Assembly (NCBI RefSeq): GCF_004664715.2
Contig: NC_051069.1
Location: forward strand, 7,827,501-7,891,500
From: Peromyscus leucopus
Taxonomy: Eukaryota; Chordata; Mammalia; Rodentia; Cricetidae
Length of the DNA stretch: 64,000 nucleotides
Reading direction: 5' to 3'
Notes under the pieces: model-generated
Databases searched by the model: none
Seen by the model: only the letters and a program-made list of their open reading frames with translations
Told to the model about the DNA's origin: nothing
Part shown: positions 1 to 10,252 of the stretch, one piece after another
Layout of the letters: each line of letters begins with the position of its first letter
Numbering within the stretch: position 1 is the stretch's first letter
Program-made: the position numbers and the translations under genes

Positions 1-480
1 CTTTCTAGTTTTATACAACTTAATAAAGACTCCGACATCAACTCCTTAATTGATTGTGAACACCTCCAGCCATCCTGTGCTATGCACTACCTGACAACTG
101 ACTGTTCGTTTTTGCTGCTATCTTGATGAAGACTGCAGCACTAGTGCAAGTGTTTAATCCCTTTGTGGCTTGGTGCCTTTGTTTTAGGAAAGGAAAAATT
201 AAAGAATTTGTACGAAAGTTAAAATTTCCCCATGCAAATGTATAAAAGAGCAAAAACATAACAATGGGAGAAAGAAAGAGCTCTTTAAGATCATGGAATA
301 AGATCAGTGTGGAGAAAATGCCTCTGTTCATCAGAATAATGTTCCCAGACACACAGATAGACTGCTGGCTCTCTCTACATCTGCAGATGCAATGTTATAG
401 AGCTATAATAAATGACACAGATTTAGGAAATATTTATGTATAAAGAATGAGTTTTTTAAAAAGCAGTTCACAATACATGT

Positions 481-497
481 GTGTGTGCCTGAATGCA

Positions 498-558
<61 letters not shown>

Positions 559-560
559 AT
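481..560. repeat. (TG)n followed by (TATG)n microsatellite
   Basis: About 20 GT dinucleotides run into five ATGT units. It directly precedes a B1 copy and has no coding content. Confidence 0.95.
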
Positions 561-589
561 TACATGTGAATTCATAAAAATCACACTGT

Positions 590-735
590 AGGCCAGGCAT
601 GGTGGCATTGATCCAGGCTTTAATGCAAGCACCTGAGAGGTAGATTTGTGAGTTCCAGGCCAGTTTGGACTACATAGTGGGTTCCAAAACAGCCAGGGCT
701 CTACAGTAAGACTCTATCTCAAATAATAAAAACTT
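590..735 (+). repeat. B1 SINE, diverged
   Basis: It has the B1 head (ggccaggcatggtggc), a degraded box region and an A-rich tail after actctatctcaaa. Divergence suggests an old copy. Confidence 0.8.
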
Positions 736-749
736 AAAATTACATCGTA

Positions 750-872
750 AGCCACTGTAATCCTGGCCCTCAGGAGGTGGAGACAGGAGGATCAGAATTC
801 CAAGGTCATTATTAGCTACTGAGGTGCTTGAGGCCAGTGTGAGCTATATGAAACCCTGTCTCAAGAGACTGA
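750..872 (+). repeat. B1-related SINE fragment
   Basis: It contains 'ggaggtggagacaggaggatc' spread over the B1 middle and the 3' 'accctgtctcaa' end. The head is missing or degraded. Confidence 0.65.
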
Positions 873-1281
873 ACTAAGAAAAATCACATTGCATATATTA
901 TACACAATTAGGGCAGATTCAACAGGTTCAAAATTTAGTGTTCACTAATTTAACAAGGGGCAGACTTCCTGTTAGGTACATGCCCAACTATAAATGTGTG
1001 ACATCCTAGAACTCCTTTTCTAAGTAGGTTGTTGGAAACTCAGCACATATTGGGTCTTGGAAACAATGTTATATGTAAGGGTTAGGGACTCAGATCAAAC
1101 AGGAAAAGCCTTTTTACCACATAATGGCCATAGATACATCTCAAATATTGTAACATCTCATGTATCCAATACCAATAAAGTTAATTCAGAGAAAAGAATT
1201 ACTTTTTCAGACTCTCCTAGGCATCCAAAATGTTAAGACAGTCTGAAAGAAAATTAAAAGAAAAATTCATTTAGTTTTACT

Positions 1282-1470
1282 CAGTGTATGTGTCTGTGTG
1301 AGTGCATGCGATGTGGGAGCAGGATTCAGCAGAATCCAGAGGAGAGTACTGAATTCCCTGGAGGTGGAGTCACAGGTGCTTGGGAGCTGCCTGCCTGAGG
1401 TGGGTGCCGAGAACTAAAGTCAGGTCCTCCAGAAGTGCCGCTCTTAACCCATGAACCACTCCAGCCCCTG
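1282..1470 (-). repeat. B2/B3-family SINE, antisense
   Basis: Read on the plus strand it ends in ...cttaacccatgaaccactccagcccc, the reverse complement of the B2/B3 head with its tRNA-like promoter. The TG-rich beginning is the reversed tail. Confidence 0.75.
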
Positions 1471-2839
1471 AAAGAGAAATTAAACATGCATCCCTCTCTC
1501 TGCCTCACTAAACAATGTGTGCTAAACGTAGTCACCCTTTGGGAGATGACATGGCCTCACCACCCAGCTCATTACTGCCCTGTTTTGCTACATACTAGCA
1601 TTTTTCTAAGTCCATGCTGCAGAACTCTGTTCTGAAGAGAAGCTCCAAGAAAATTGAGTTCAGAGCTGCATTAACGAGCTAAGGGCAAGGATCACAATAG
1701 TTTGCTTACTAATGTCTACTCAGAGTTACATCGGGCACATAGTAGGTGCTCAACAAATATCTAATCATAACTAATGAACTGCTCCTAATAACAACAATCA
1801 ACATTAATTCATTAGCAAAATACATTATAAAATTTAACCGTGGACACAGAGTTACATTTCCTTTCTTCTATTTTAGCAGAGACACCAGGAATTCCTGCAC
1901 TTTGTTCAGGTATAGTTTATCTGGCTCTTGTGGTCACATTTATGCATGTAGACCTTTATGCTTTTTAAAAGTTGAAGATCACGGAGAATACTACCCTCAC
2001 CTCTTAAGAGAATGGGAAAAGGTTTACTCGGATCAGGTATCAACCAGCACTTGCAGCCCATGAAATCTGCTGTTAGCACTGCAATGGGTGACCACAGCTG
2101 TCAGTCTGGCCTTCTCTGAAGACACCTGAGAAGCTGGCTCTTTCTCCTGACTGATGATGCATTTGTGTCAGGACCCAAGTGCACTTCCTCAGCCGTGGCC
2201 AACTGGTGGCAATCCAATTTTGTACTCAGGTTGTAAGCACTGGGATAAATGAAAGAATGGAATGTTCCTGAGGTTGGTTCACTCAAGTAGTCTGGACCTA
2301 GTTAAAAATTAAAAAAGAAAAGAAAAATTAAACCTCTATCTACTAGCCTAGCATTTTGAGATAACACGGTATTTTTCACTTGGATTGGCTCTGATCTTCA
2401 AGTTTCCCCACACAGCCCTCTGCCTTTTCAAATAGGTACCATTTTACAGACAACGTTTCAGACAACTAAGGGTCTTCTTTCTCCCGGACAGACTACTCCC
2501 GATGATATTCCCTCACCACCTGACTGCTCTAAAAGCCATCAACTATATAGTTAGTTCTACGCTGGAGGGGATAATTAGCCCACTCGCTGCATTTCGTTCT
2601 CAAGAGTCTCGCTCCCAAAACTTGATTCCACCTCAGTTTTCCTGTCACCCTGACTTGCCCTATGAGTTCCTCTGAGTTGCCCTATGAGTTCCTCTGAGTC
2701 CTCAGGTGATCATATCTCTGAATGAACGGCCGGAAATACAGCATCTTTCATATGGATTGCAACTTGAAGAATAGACTTTTACCTTTAAAACGAGCCCAAA
2801 ACATTTGTTGGGGAAAGAGGAGACGAAACTCCCCGGGGC

Positions 2840-3460
2840 CAGGGACGGAAGTCTGTCAGGGGAAGAGGGAACACAGGAGGCTTGGCCCCGGCGCGAAATC
2901 CCGCTGTTTCCCAGAGCCGCGCCGAAGCCCCGGGCCACACGGAAGGGAGGCCGGAGCAGGCCCTGGAGCCGGCGCCCAGAGACGGCCACCCCGCGGGGGC
3001 GGCAGCGAAGGCCGGTCCCCCGCCCGCTGCTGCTTCTCCTTCACGCCTTCCCCCGTAACCCCAACCAGCAACGACACACAAGCCTCACGCCGCTGCTTCC
3101 CGGACTTACCCGGAGCTCAGCGCCAGCCTCGGTCCGTCCGCCTAAACCTTCCGCCCGCGCGCCACAGCCAGAACTTAAGGGCCGCGCCACACAAGGGAAC
3201 CCGGAGCCGGCGGACAGCGCGGGCTGGGCGGGGCTTCCAGACCGCGGGAGCGGGGCTGTAGCTCGGCTGGGACGCTGAGGGGCGCGTCTTCCCCGCCTCA
3301 TGCCCACAGAGCCCGATTTCCGCTGAGGCTGAGCCTTGCGGGCTTCTGGACCTTTCCTCCTCCTCTTACCCCATTCTCCGTTTGCTTCCCCCCATTTACC
3401 TCGGCCTCGCTTTCTCTGTAGACCCCTCCTGGCCAGTCTCCGACTCATTCCGTCATAGCT
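2840..3460. promoter_or_regulatory. CpG-island promoter, possibly bidirectional
   Basis: This is the only strongly GC- and CpG-rich stretch in the window. It has an Sp1-type GC box (GGGCGGGGC at 3226-3234) and no evident TATA box. A perfect minus-strand 5' splice site lies inside it at 3104-3109. In human the INTS14 (minus) and SLC24A1 (plus) transcripts start close together in one island, so this is probably the orthologous shared promoter. The plus-strand first exon could not be placed. Long ORFs here are a by-product of GC richness, not genes. Confidence 0.7.
3110..3300 (-). other. Candidate non-coding first exon of the leftward gene (INTS14 by synteny)
   Basis: On the minus strand the sequence reads CTGAGCTCCGG followed by GTAAGTCCGG, an essentially ideal 5' splice site, so an exon probably ends at 3110. 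Its start is not defined; the right boundary given is only an estimate within the CpG island. No INTS14 start codon is seen, which fits a 5'-UTR exon. Gene identity is inferred from human gene order. Confidence 0.45.
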
Positions 3461-4673
3461 TCTTTTCTTCAGAATTCATCCTCAAGCACATCCTCTGCAC
3501 GGTAGACAGAACGCTCTTCCTACTCTTAAAAACTGTAATTCCCGGCTGAGTGCTCAGACTGTAAGCACCTGGCTGACATGATCCTAATTTGCATTGAGAT
3601 CTGGGTCCCCCTCAGGACATACGCCCATGTTATTTCCCTACCCTGTCTTTGAGACAGACAGAGGCGTGGCTCAGTTATTGCTTCCGTGCCTAAGGTGTGC
3701 TGAGGGGTTTTGCATTTAGGCGTCCTCTAAGGTTTGTGGGCCCCTGCCTGCTCCTCTGTCCACCGGATGTCTTCAGCATAGTATATGCCTCAGGGAGGTT
3801 CTTGGGGATTGGAGGGTGAGGTGGGCAAAAAGTGACTTGCTGGGGTCCAGGGAATGCCAGTTAGTGGCAGGCCTGAATGGATGCCAACAGAGTAGTTATG
3901 GTTCAAAGAGCAAAACTTCACAACATCAATTACAAGTGGGAACACAGAGCTCCCTAGAAGGCCTTAAGCATATGACTTTTTCTTTTTAGCTTGTGGGTTG
4001 CAAGTGGGATAAGGAAGGAAAACTCTTAGAACTGACTTGTCACAGCCTGTTCTGTGAGAGAGTGTGGGTCTAGTTGCTGGTTGTTCTTTCCTGTTTCCTC
4101 TTTATATTGGAGGTGGCAGAGAAAGCAACATCAGGCTCTGGGAATATCTTCACCAATATCAAGGCACACGGCCTGCAGACTTAGCTCCTGTTTGCTTCAG
4201 AATATCTTGCCTCAATGTGGCTAGCCTCAACCGCTCGAAGACCTTGTTATGTTTAAGCAGGCACGGGGTTCTAGGTAAGTAAGACTACAGCCTGACTATT
4301 TAGCCATATTTTCTAATCTCCCGCTTTTGGGAGGGATCTGGCCAAGACTTTCCAGGCAGAGGAGTTATCTATCTAGTTGCCCAGTGTGGTCATGACTCAG
4401 CTATGGGTTACTGTCCTAGGCCAGCTTAGAGACATGATCTAGTTTATTACCTTCAAGTCTAAACTTAAGTTTATTAGTTTGCTCATTAGTAATGATCTGA
4501 TGGGTGATCAGATTTTTGCTGGCCTAGTTCTGCTGAACAACTGGCTTTTCAGAGACTTAGAAAGGAAAAGATCAGTTTATTAAAAATTGATGATAAAAGA
4601 CAGAACTATCAAGAGGAAACCATGACAACCAATACATATTTTGGAGATTTTTCCTTTTTAGTAGAGCCCCATT

Positions 4674-4834
4674 AAAAATCAGAAGGTTGCTGGGCGGTGG
4701 CGGCGCACACCTTTAATCCCAGCACTCGAGGGGCAGAGGCAGACAGATCTCTGTGAGTTCAAGGCCAGCCTGTTCTACAGAGTGAGTTCCAGGAAAGGCG
4801 CAAAGCTACACAGAGAAACCCTGTCTCGAAAAAC

Positions 4835-4870
<36 letters not shown>

Positions 4871-4874
4871 GAAG
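4674..4874 (+). repeat. Young B1 SINE with target-site duplication
   Basis: A well-preserved B1 (4689-4829) with a pure A tail of about 30 bases. It is flanked on both sides by the same 12 bases, aaaaatcagaag (4674-4685 and 4863-4874), the mark of L1-driven retrotransposition. It shows the gcaaagctacacagag variant common in cricetid B1 copies. Confidence 0.92.
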
Positions 4875-5593
4875 ATTTTTCTGTGAATGTACAATCAGAG
4901 AGCACTGATGGAAAGAGTCCAGGGAGATGCCTCTCAAGCTTTAGCTGACTGACAAGTCTCTTTTCCCACCCTAACTGTCCCCGGTCTTTACATGTCCCAC
5001 ACATACTTTAAAGGAAGTCAATAAATACCATTCCTTTGTAATACCTCGCCTCCTTGTTTCCTGATTTGAAACAGTAAACTGCTGTGACACAGGCCTTGAA
5101 AGGGAGAGTGCTTTGGTCAGAGTGTGGTGAAGAGGACATTAGTGACCACTACTGAGCTTCTCTCAGGGGCTAGGATTTAGGGCTCACAGGGAGTTTCCCA
5201 GTTTTCCAGGGGCACTTGTTGAAAGTGTAGTTTTCTGTACTGTGTGAACTGAACTGGAGTTTCATGGTTTGTCCACTAAGTTCCCAAGATGAGTTTTTCA
5301 TCTACAAAGAGAAGGGTAAATAGCAAGCACAGAGAAATGGGAAGACAGGGAGAGGCCCGCTTCCGTTTCCATCCTTCCCTGCTCTCTTACACATCAGTGC
5401 TGGCCCAGATCCTTTATCTCCCTTCCTGCTGCCTCTAGCCTGGCCCAGACCCACTTTTAAGTCTTGTCCAAGCTCCATGCTCGTCCCTTTTGTCCAGTTC
5501 TTCATCCCACTGTTTCCCCAAAGTAGAAGTCCAGTGAAATATGAGATATGACCCTTCTCTTAAAAAAAAATATTTAAGAAATTTTCTGGAGGA

Positions 5594-5760
5594 GGAGATG
5601 TAGCTCACCTGGTAGAGTGCTTGCTTAGTGTGCACAAAGCCCTGGGTTTGGGGCACAACAGTCCTCATAAACAAGGCTTGGGGTGCTCTCCTGGAATCCC
5701 AGTACTCAAGAAGTGAAGGGGGGGTCAGAAATTCAATTACATATGGACTTCTTAACTTCA
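5594..5760 (+). repeat. B4-type (ID plus B1) composite SINE
   Basis: An ID-like head (gatgtagctcacctggtagagtg..., with 'gccctgggtttgg') is joined to a B1-like portion. Confidence 0.7.
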
Positions 5761-5799
5761 AGACCAGTCTGGGTTACATGAAACCCATTTTTTAAAAAA

Positions 5800-5955
5800 A
5801 AAAATCAAGCATGGTGCTGTATACACCTTTAATTCCAGCACTTGGGGGACAAAATACACAAATCTCTGGTTTCCAAGACAGCCTAGTCTACATGTTGAGT
5901 TCAGGCTAGCCAGGGGTACATAGTGAGACCTCCCCCTCCCCCCCAAAAAAGAAAA
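5800..5955 (+). repeat. B1 SINE, diverged
   Basis: The 'cacctttaattccagcacttggg' signature and the 'tagtgagacc' end are recognisable; the tail is C- then A-rich. Confidence 0.75.
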
Positions 5956-6149
5956 AGATGAGAAACACGAAGATGGAGAAATAGCTTAACAAATCCCTCT
6001 TCACCCAGTTTCTACTCTTAACTCAATCTTCACTCTCATTTAAATCTCAACCTACCTCTTCCCAACATAATATTTGGAGATCCCAGGTAGCATAACATTT
6101 TGTCCAGGAACATTTTAGTATCTATCTCTAAAACATAAGAATTTTTGTT

Positions 6150-6154
<5 letters not shown>

Positions 6155-6198
<44 letters not shown>

Positions 6199-6199
6199 T
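6155..6199. repeat. (TG)n microsatellite
   Basis: Uninterrupted GT repeats that begin an antisense SINE tail. Confidence 0.95.
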
Positions 6200-6522
6200 G
6201 AATGCATGTTCTTATGAGTGCATGTGGAGTTGAGGCCCAAGGGTGATGTCAGGAATCTTCTTCAGTTGGTCCCCACCTTATTCTTTTTGAGGCATGGTCT
6301 CTCAATCAAGTACAGAGCTCATCATTTGGCTAGTCTGCTAGGCAACTTGCTCAGAGGATCCCATCTTCATCTTACAGAGGAGAGAAGAGCTGCAGAGGCG
6401 TCAGATCCCCTGGGACTGGAGTTACAGATGGCTGTGAGCTGCCATGTGGGTATTGAGAACCAATCCCTGTCCTCTGGGAAACCAGCCAGCGTTTTTAACC
6501 ACTGAGCCATCTCTCCAGATCC
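6200..6522 (-). repeat. B2/B3-family SINE composite, antisense
   Basis: The stretch ends in 'gagccatctctccag', the reverse complement of a B2/B3 head. It also carries the 'gaggcatggtctctcaatcaag' module that recurs at 6712 and 41975. Confidence 0.65.
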
Positions 6523-6711
6523 CCTAAAATAAGAACTTAAAAAAAAGCATAATTATACTACTGCTATCAAATTTAAAATAACTAGCAATAAATCTCTAAT
6601 ATCCGTAAGTCAACTTTCAAATATCCAGTAATCTCATGAATTTCACTTTTTTTTTTTTTTAATGTTTTGTTTCTTTGGATCATGATCTGATTAATACCGA
6701 AACAATGAAAT

Positions 6712-7030
6712 CTTTGTGTGCATGATGTATATACATGTTTGTGTGTGAGCGCACAGATGGGTGGAGATCCAACCTTGACATAGGATGTCTTCTTCAGTGA
6801 CCCTCCATGTAAATTTTTGGGTATGGTGTCATTCACTGAACCTGGAGCTCACTGGTTGGCAAGCCTGACTGATTAGTGAGCTCCCAGAAGACATATACCT
6901 GTTGCGGTCTCTCCAGTTCCGGAGTCACAGACTTGTATTATCACATTGTCTTTTTGTATTGGTGCTGGGGATCCAAATCTGGGTCTCATGTTTGTGCAGC
7001 AACCACTTGACAGCCAACTACCCAGCCCCA
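6712..7030 (-). repeat. Rodent SINE-like composite, antisense
   Basis: Same module order as 6200-6522: a TG-rich tail, 'cactgaacctggagctcac', then 'gtgctggggatcc' and a degenerate '...acccagcccc' end. Confidence 0.6.
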
Positions 7031-7619
7031 AACGCTGAAACTGTTGCTGTGCCTCTGTAGACTCTAACTCTAGGTTTCCCCTCTGTGTCTCTTTTCCTGT
7101 GCGAGGAGCTTCACGAAGACACTGGGGCCTCTTTCTTTTCATTGCTCTCACATCCCCTTTCAGCCGCTTCCAGAGCATTTGAGAAAGTGACAAAGCTTCT
7201 CTCTATTCTAAAGTCACAGAAGGACTCACTGAACAAGGAAATGCTTTTATACATTTTCAGTTCCAATGAACTTCTTTGCTTTGCACACAGGAACTTGCCT
7301 TATCCCCCACTGGATGCTCCCCCACGCCCGCCCCTCAGTCTCCTGTGATGCTGGATATGGGTATGCAGGAAGTAGAGGGGTCTTTGGGGGTAAAGTCAAA
7401 AGGAAAAGCAGAGAGAGCTGGTGGATACTACATCTCTGTTAGAAAAGGAACTGAACTGCTTTCCCCAGGACACTCTTTTCTGAAAAGTGTCTTAAAGTCT
7501 ACATTTTTAAAGACTTCTGATCTTGACCCCTACCCACCTAGTCAGTCTCAATGCTCAGTCTTGTAAAACCTTGATAGCATCTTTTTTTTTATTTTTGTTT
7601 TGTTTTGATTTTGTTGTTT

Positions 7620-7772
7620 TGTTTTTTGAGACAGGGTTTCTCTGTGTAGGTTTTGGAGCCTGTCCTGGGACTCACTTTGTAGACCAGGCTGGACTTGAAC
7701 TCACAGAGATCTGCCTGCCTTGCCTCCCGAGTGCTGGGATTAAAGGTGTGCACCACCACCGACCGGCTCTCT
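7620..7772 (-). repeat. B1 SINE, antisense
   Basis: 'gagacagggtttctctgtgtagg' runs to '...gggattaaaggtgtgcaccaccacc', a full-length reversed B1 preceded by a T-rich reversed tail. Confidence 0.9.
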
Positions 7773-7995
7773 ACCTATTCCTATGTAATCTTGTAAAATT
7801 GTCCGTATGTGTGCATGTTTACGTGTGTATTTACATATGACTATGTATGAGCACTATAAATATTGTTTTCTAACTAGATGCAACAATACTGTATATACTG
7901 TTCTGCACTTTGCATTATTGTTAATTAGTAATAATAAATAATGACTGAACATAATAGACTGCTGGAAGCTGTGCTATCATTCATCTAACCAAGTG

Positions 7996-8402
7996 TCTTA
8001 GGGTTACTATCACTGTGATGAAACACCACCACCAAAGCAACTTGAGGAGGAAAGGGTTTATTGGCTTACATTTCCATAGCCATAGCTGAAGAAAGATAGA
8101 ATAGGAAGTCAAGCAGGGCAGGAACCTGGAGGCAGGAGCTGATGCAGAGGCCGTGGAGGGGTGCTGCTTACTGGCTTGCTCCTCATGACTTGCTCAGCCT
8201 GCTTCCTTATAAAACCCAGGACGACCAGCCCAGGGGTGGCACCACCCACCATGGCCTGGGCCCTCCCCCATCAATCACTAATTAAGAAGATGCCCTACAG
8301 GACTGTCTACAGCCCTATTATGGAGGCGTTTTCTCAATTGAGGTTCCCTCCTCTCTGATGACTCTAGTTTGGGTCAAGTAGACATAAAACCAGCCAGCAC
8401 AC
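7996..8402 (+). repeat. Interspersed rodent repeat of about 400 bp
   Basis: It starts 'gtcttagggttactatcactg' in essence and ends '...gtcaagtagacataaaacc'. A second copy of the same family lies at 51062-51436. It is non-coding. I recognise it as a common rodent repeat but cannot name the family safely. Confidence 0.75.
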
Positions 8403-8426
8403 CACGTTTTTACATTTTAATATTTG

Positions 8427-8625
8427 TGGGCCACTGAGATGGCTCTGTGGGTAAAAGACTCTTGCTGCTAAGCACAGCAACGAGAGTGCAATCCCCAGGA
8501 CCCCCACAGTGGAAGGAGAGAACAGACTTCCACAGTTGCCCTCTGACCTCCACAAACATGCTGTGACACTCTTGTGCCCGCGCACACGCATACAGACCAA
8601 CAAATAAATAGATGTAATATTAAAT
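8427..8625 (+). repeat. B3 SINE
   Basis: A B3-type head (actgagatggctctgtgggtaaa) is followed by 'atccccaggacccccacagtgg', 'ctctgacctccacaaac' and an aataaataga tail. Confidence 0.8.
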
Positions 8626-8654
8626 CTTGACATTTCTGTTTAGTTATTTCAATT

Positions 8655-8834
8655 ATGCATATGTGTATCTATGTGTTGGTACCTGCATGTGCCACAAAGG
8701 CCGGAGGAGATGTCCTTGGAGCTAGCGTTCCAGGTGGTTAGTAACCAGCTGCAACATAGTTGCTTGAAATTGAACTCTGGTTCTCTGTGAAAGCAATTCT
8801 CGCTCTGAACTGATGAGCCATCTCTTCATCCCCG
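8655..8834 (-). repeat. B2/B3-family SINE, antisense
   Basis: Ends '...gaactgatgagccatctcttcatcccc', a reversed B2/B3 head; the body is diverged. Confidence 0.7.
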
Positions 8835-9069
8835 TTTTAAACACCCCCCCCCACCACAATAACATTAAAAAAATAATCAAAAGCCCAATGCTGTGACATC
8901 AAGGTCTGACTGATGTGAATGCTTTTTCCATGGCTCCCTCACTGTACTGTACAATGATCTCATGGGGAATCTTGTCTTCCTGGTCTTATGAATGAGGAAC
9001 CCGAACATGCAAGGCTCTAGGAAACTTGTTCCGGTCAGACTCATTACTTTGTTTGTGGTTACACAGTGC

Positions 9070-9097
9070 GGGGGGGGGGGGGGGGGGCGCCCCGCCC
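9070..9097. repeat. G homopolymer then C-rich run
   Basis: About 18 consecutive G bases, then cgccccgcccc. Length is likely to be unreliable in any assembly. Confidence 0.9.
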
Positions 9098-9325
9098 CAT
9101 AGATTAAGTTCAGTCTCTTAATACTTTTGAGTGGTTTGACACTGGGGTATTTCTCAGTGTGTCATTCATCCTCTGGGCAGCCACATCCTGGGCAATCTCC
9201 ACAAATGCTGACGAGAGCTACTAGAAGTCATTTTTATTGCCTGGGCCTAAGGCATTTGAAATTGCAGCCCTTGATGAATTGTGTCCACTCTCCACAGGGT
9301 GATTGATTATACAGTTGGAATCCGT

Positions 9326-9712
9326 CTTAGTTACTTTTCTATTGCTGTGAAGATACCGTGATCAAGGCAACTTAGAAAAGAGTTTATTGGAGGCTTACCC
9401 ACTTACCAGAGTTTTGGTTAGAGTCCATGATGATCATGGCAAGGATATATGGCAGCTATAGGCAGGCATGATGCTGAAGCAGTAGCTGAAAGCTTAAACC
9501 CACAAGCGAGAAGCAGAGAGGGGGGTGGGAAGGCAGCTAACTGGGAATGGCATGTGCTTTTTAAACCTCAAAACTCCCCACAACCAGCGACACATCCCCT
9601 CCAATAACACCACACCTCCTAATCCTTCCCAAACAGTTCCGCCAGCTGGAGACCAAGCATTCAAATCTATGAGCCTGTGAGGGCCGTTCTCATTCAAACC
9701 ACCACAACCTCA
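9326..9712 (+). repeat. Interspersed rodent repeat, second long family
   Basis: It opens with 'gtcttagttacttttctattg' and ends '...tcattcaaaccaccaca'. This is a familiar rodent repeat ending but I do not assign a family name. It is non-coding. Confidence 0.65.
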
Positions 9713-10119
9713 ATTCTTGAGGTTGGCTCAGAAATAGATAAATAACCCTGTCCACATCAAATCCCTCCTCTGTTCTGTCACAGGGTAGGGAAGGACAAGG
9801 AGAAAGACACTTTGAAGGATAAGGCTTGCCGCCCTGCCAAAGCTTTGAAGCCCTGGCTTCTCCAGCTGGTGAGGTTATCATGAGTTTACTGCGAGTGTCA
9901 GAGCCAGCATGCCCTGTCCTACCACCCTGTTCCAGAAGAGAGGATAAAATGAGGTAACTGTAGAGCAGAGTGGGTGAATTTCCCCTCCCCAGAGGTACTG
10001 GCCTTTATCTACCCACTTGTTTTCTGAAAGGCCATAAAGCCTTTTAAGTAAGCCGTCTTCTCTCTGCCTAGGTCAGGCCATGAGCCCCAACTCAGCATTC
10101 CACGTCCTACAATACACTT

Positions 10120-10252
10120 TTTGTCTTTTGAGATAGCTTATCACTACGTGACCCAGGCAGGCCTTCAACTCATCATGAAACCAAGGCTGACTTCAAACTC
10201 CTGATCCTCCTGCCTCTGCCTCTCTAATGCTGGAATTATAGGCATGCACCTG
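10120..10252 (-). repeat. B1-related SINE, antisense
   Basis: 'ttttgagatagcttatcactacg' to 'ggaattataggcatgcacctggc' is a diverged reversed B1-like sequence. Confidence 0.65.

Larger units (their letters stand above)
1..2700. other. No exon seen; probable first intron of the minus-strand gene (INTS14 by synteny)
   Basis: I find no convincing coding exon on either strand. The stretch holds SINE copies, a TG microsatellite and AT-rich unique sequence. Because a CpG island with a good minus-strand 5' splice site follows at about 3110, the simplest reading is intron 1 of the gene that starts there and runs leftward. In human the gene immediately upstream of SLC24A1 in this orientation is INTS14, an Integrator complex subunit. 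That assignment rests on remembered synteny, not on any INTS14 codon seen here. Confidence 0.45.

Noticed and set aside
2702..3448. Several ORFs of 70-180 residues on both strands
   Set aside because: They overlap one another in a CpG island where stop codons are rare; no homology or splice logic supports any of them.
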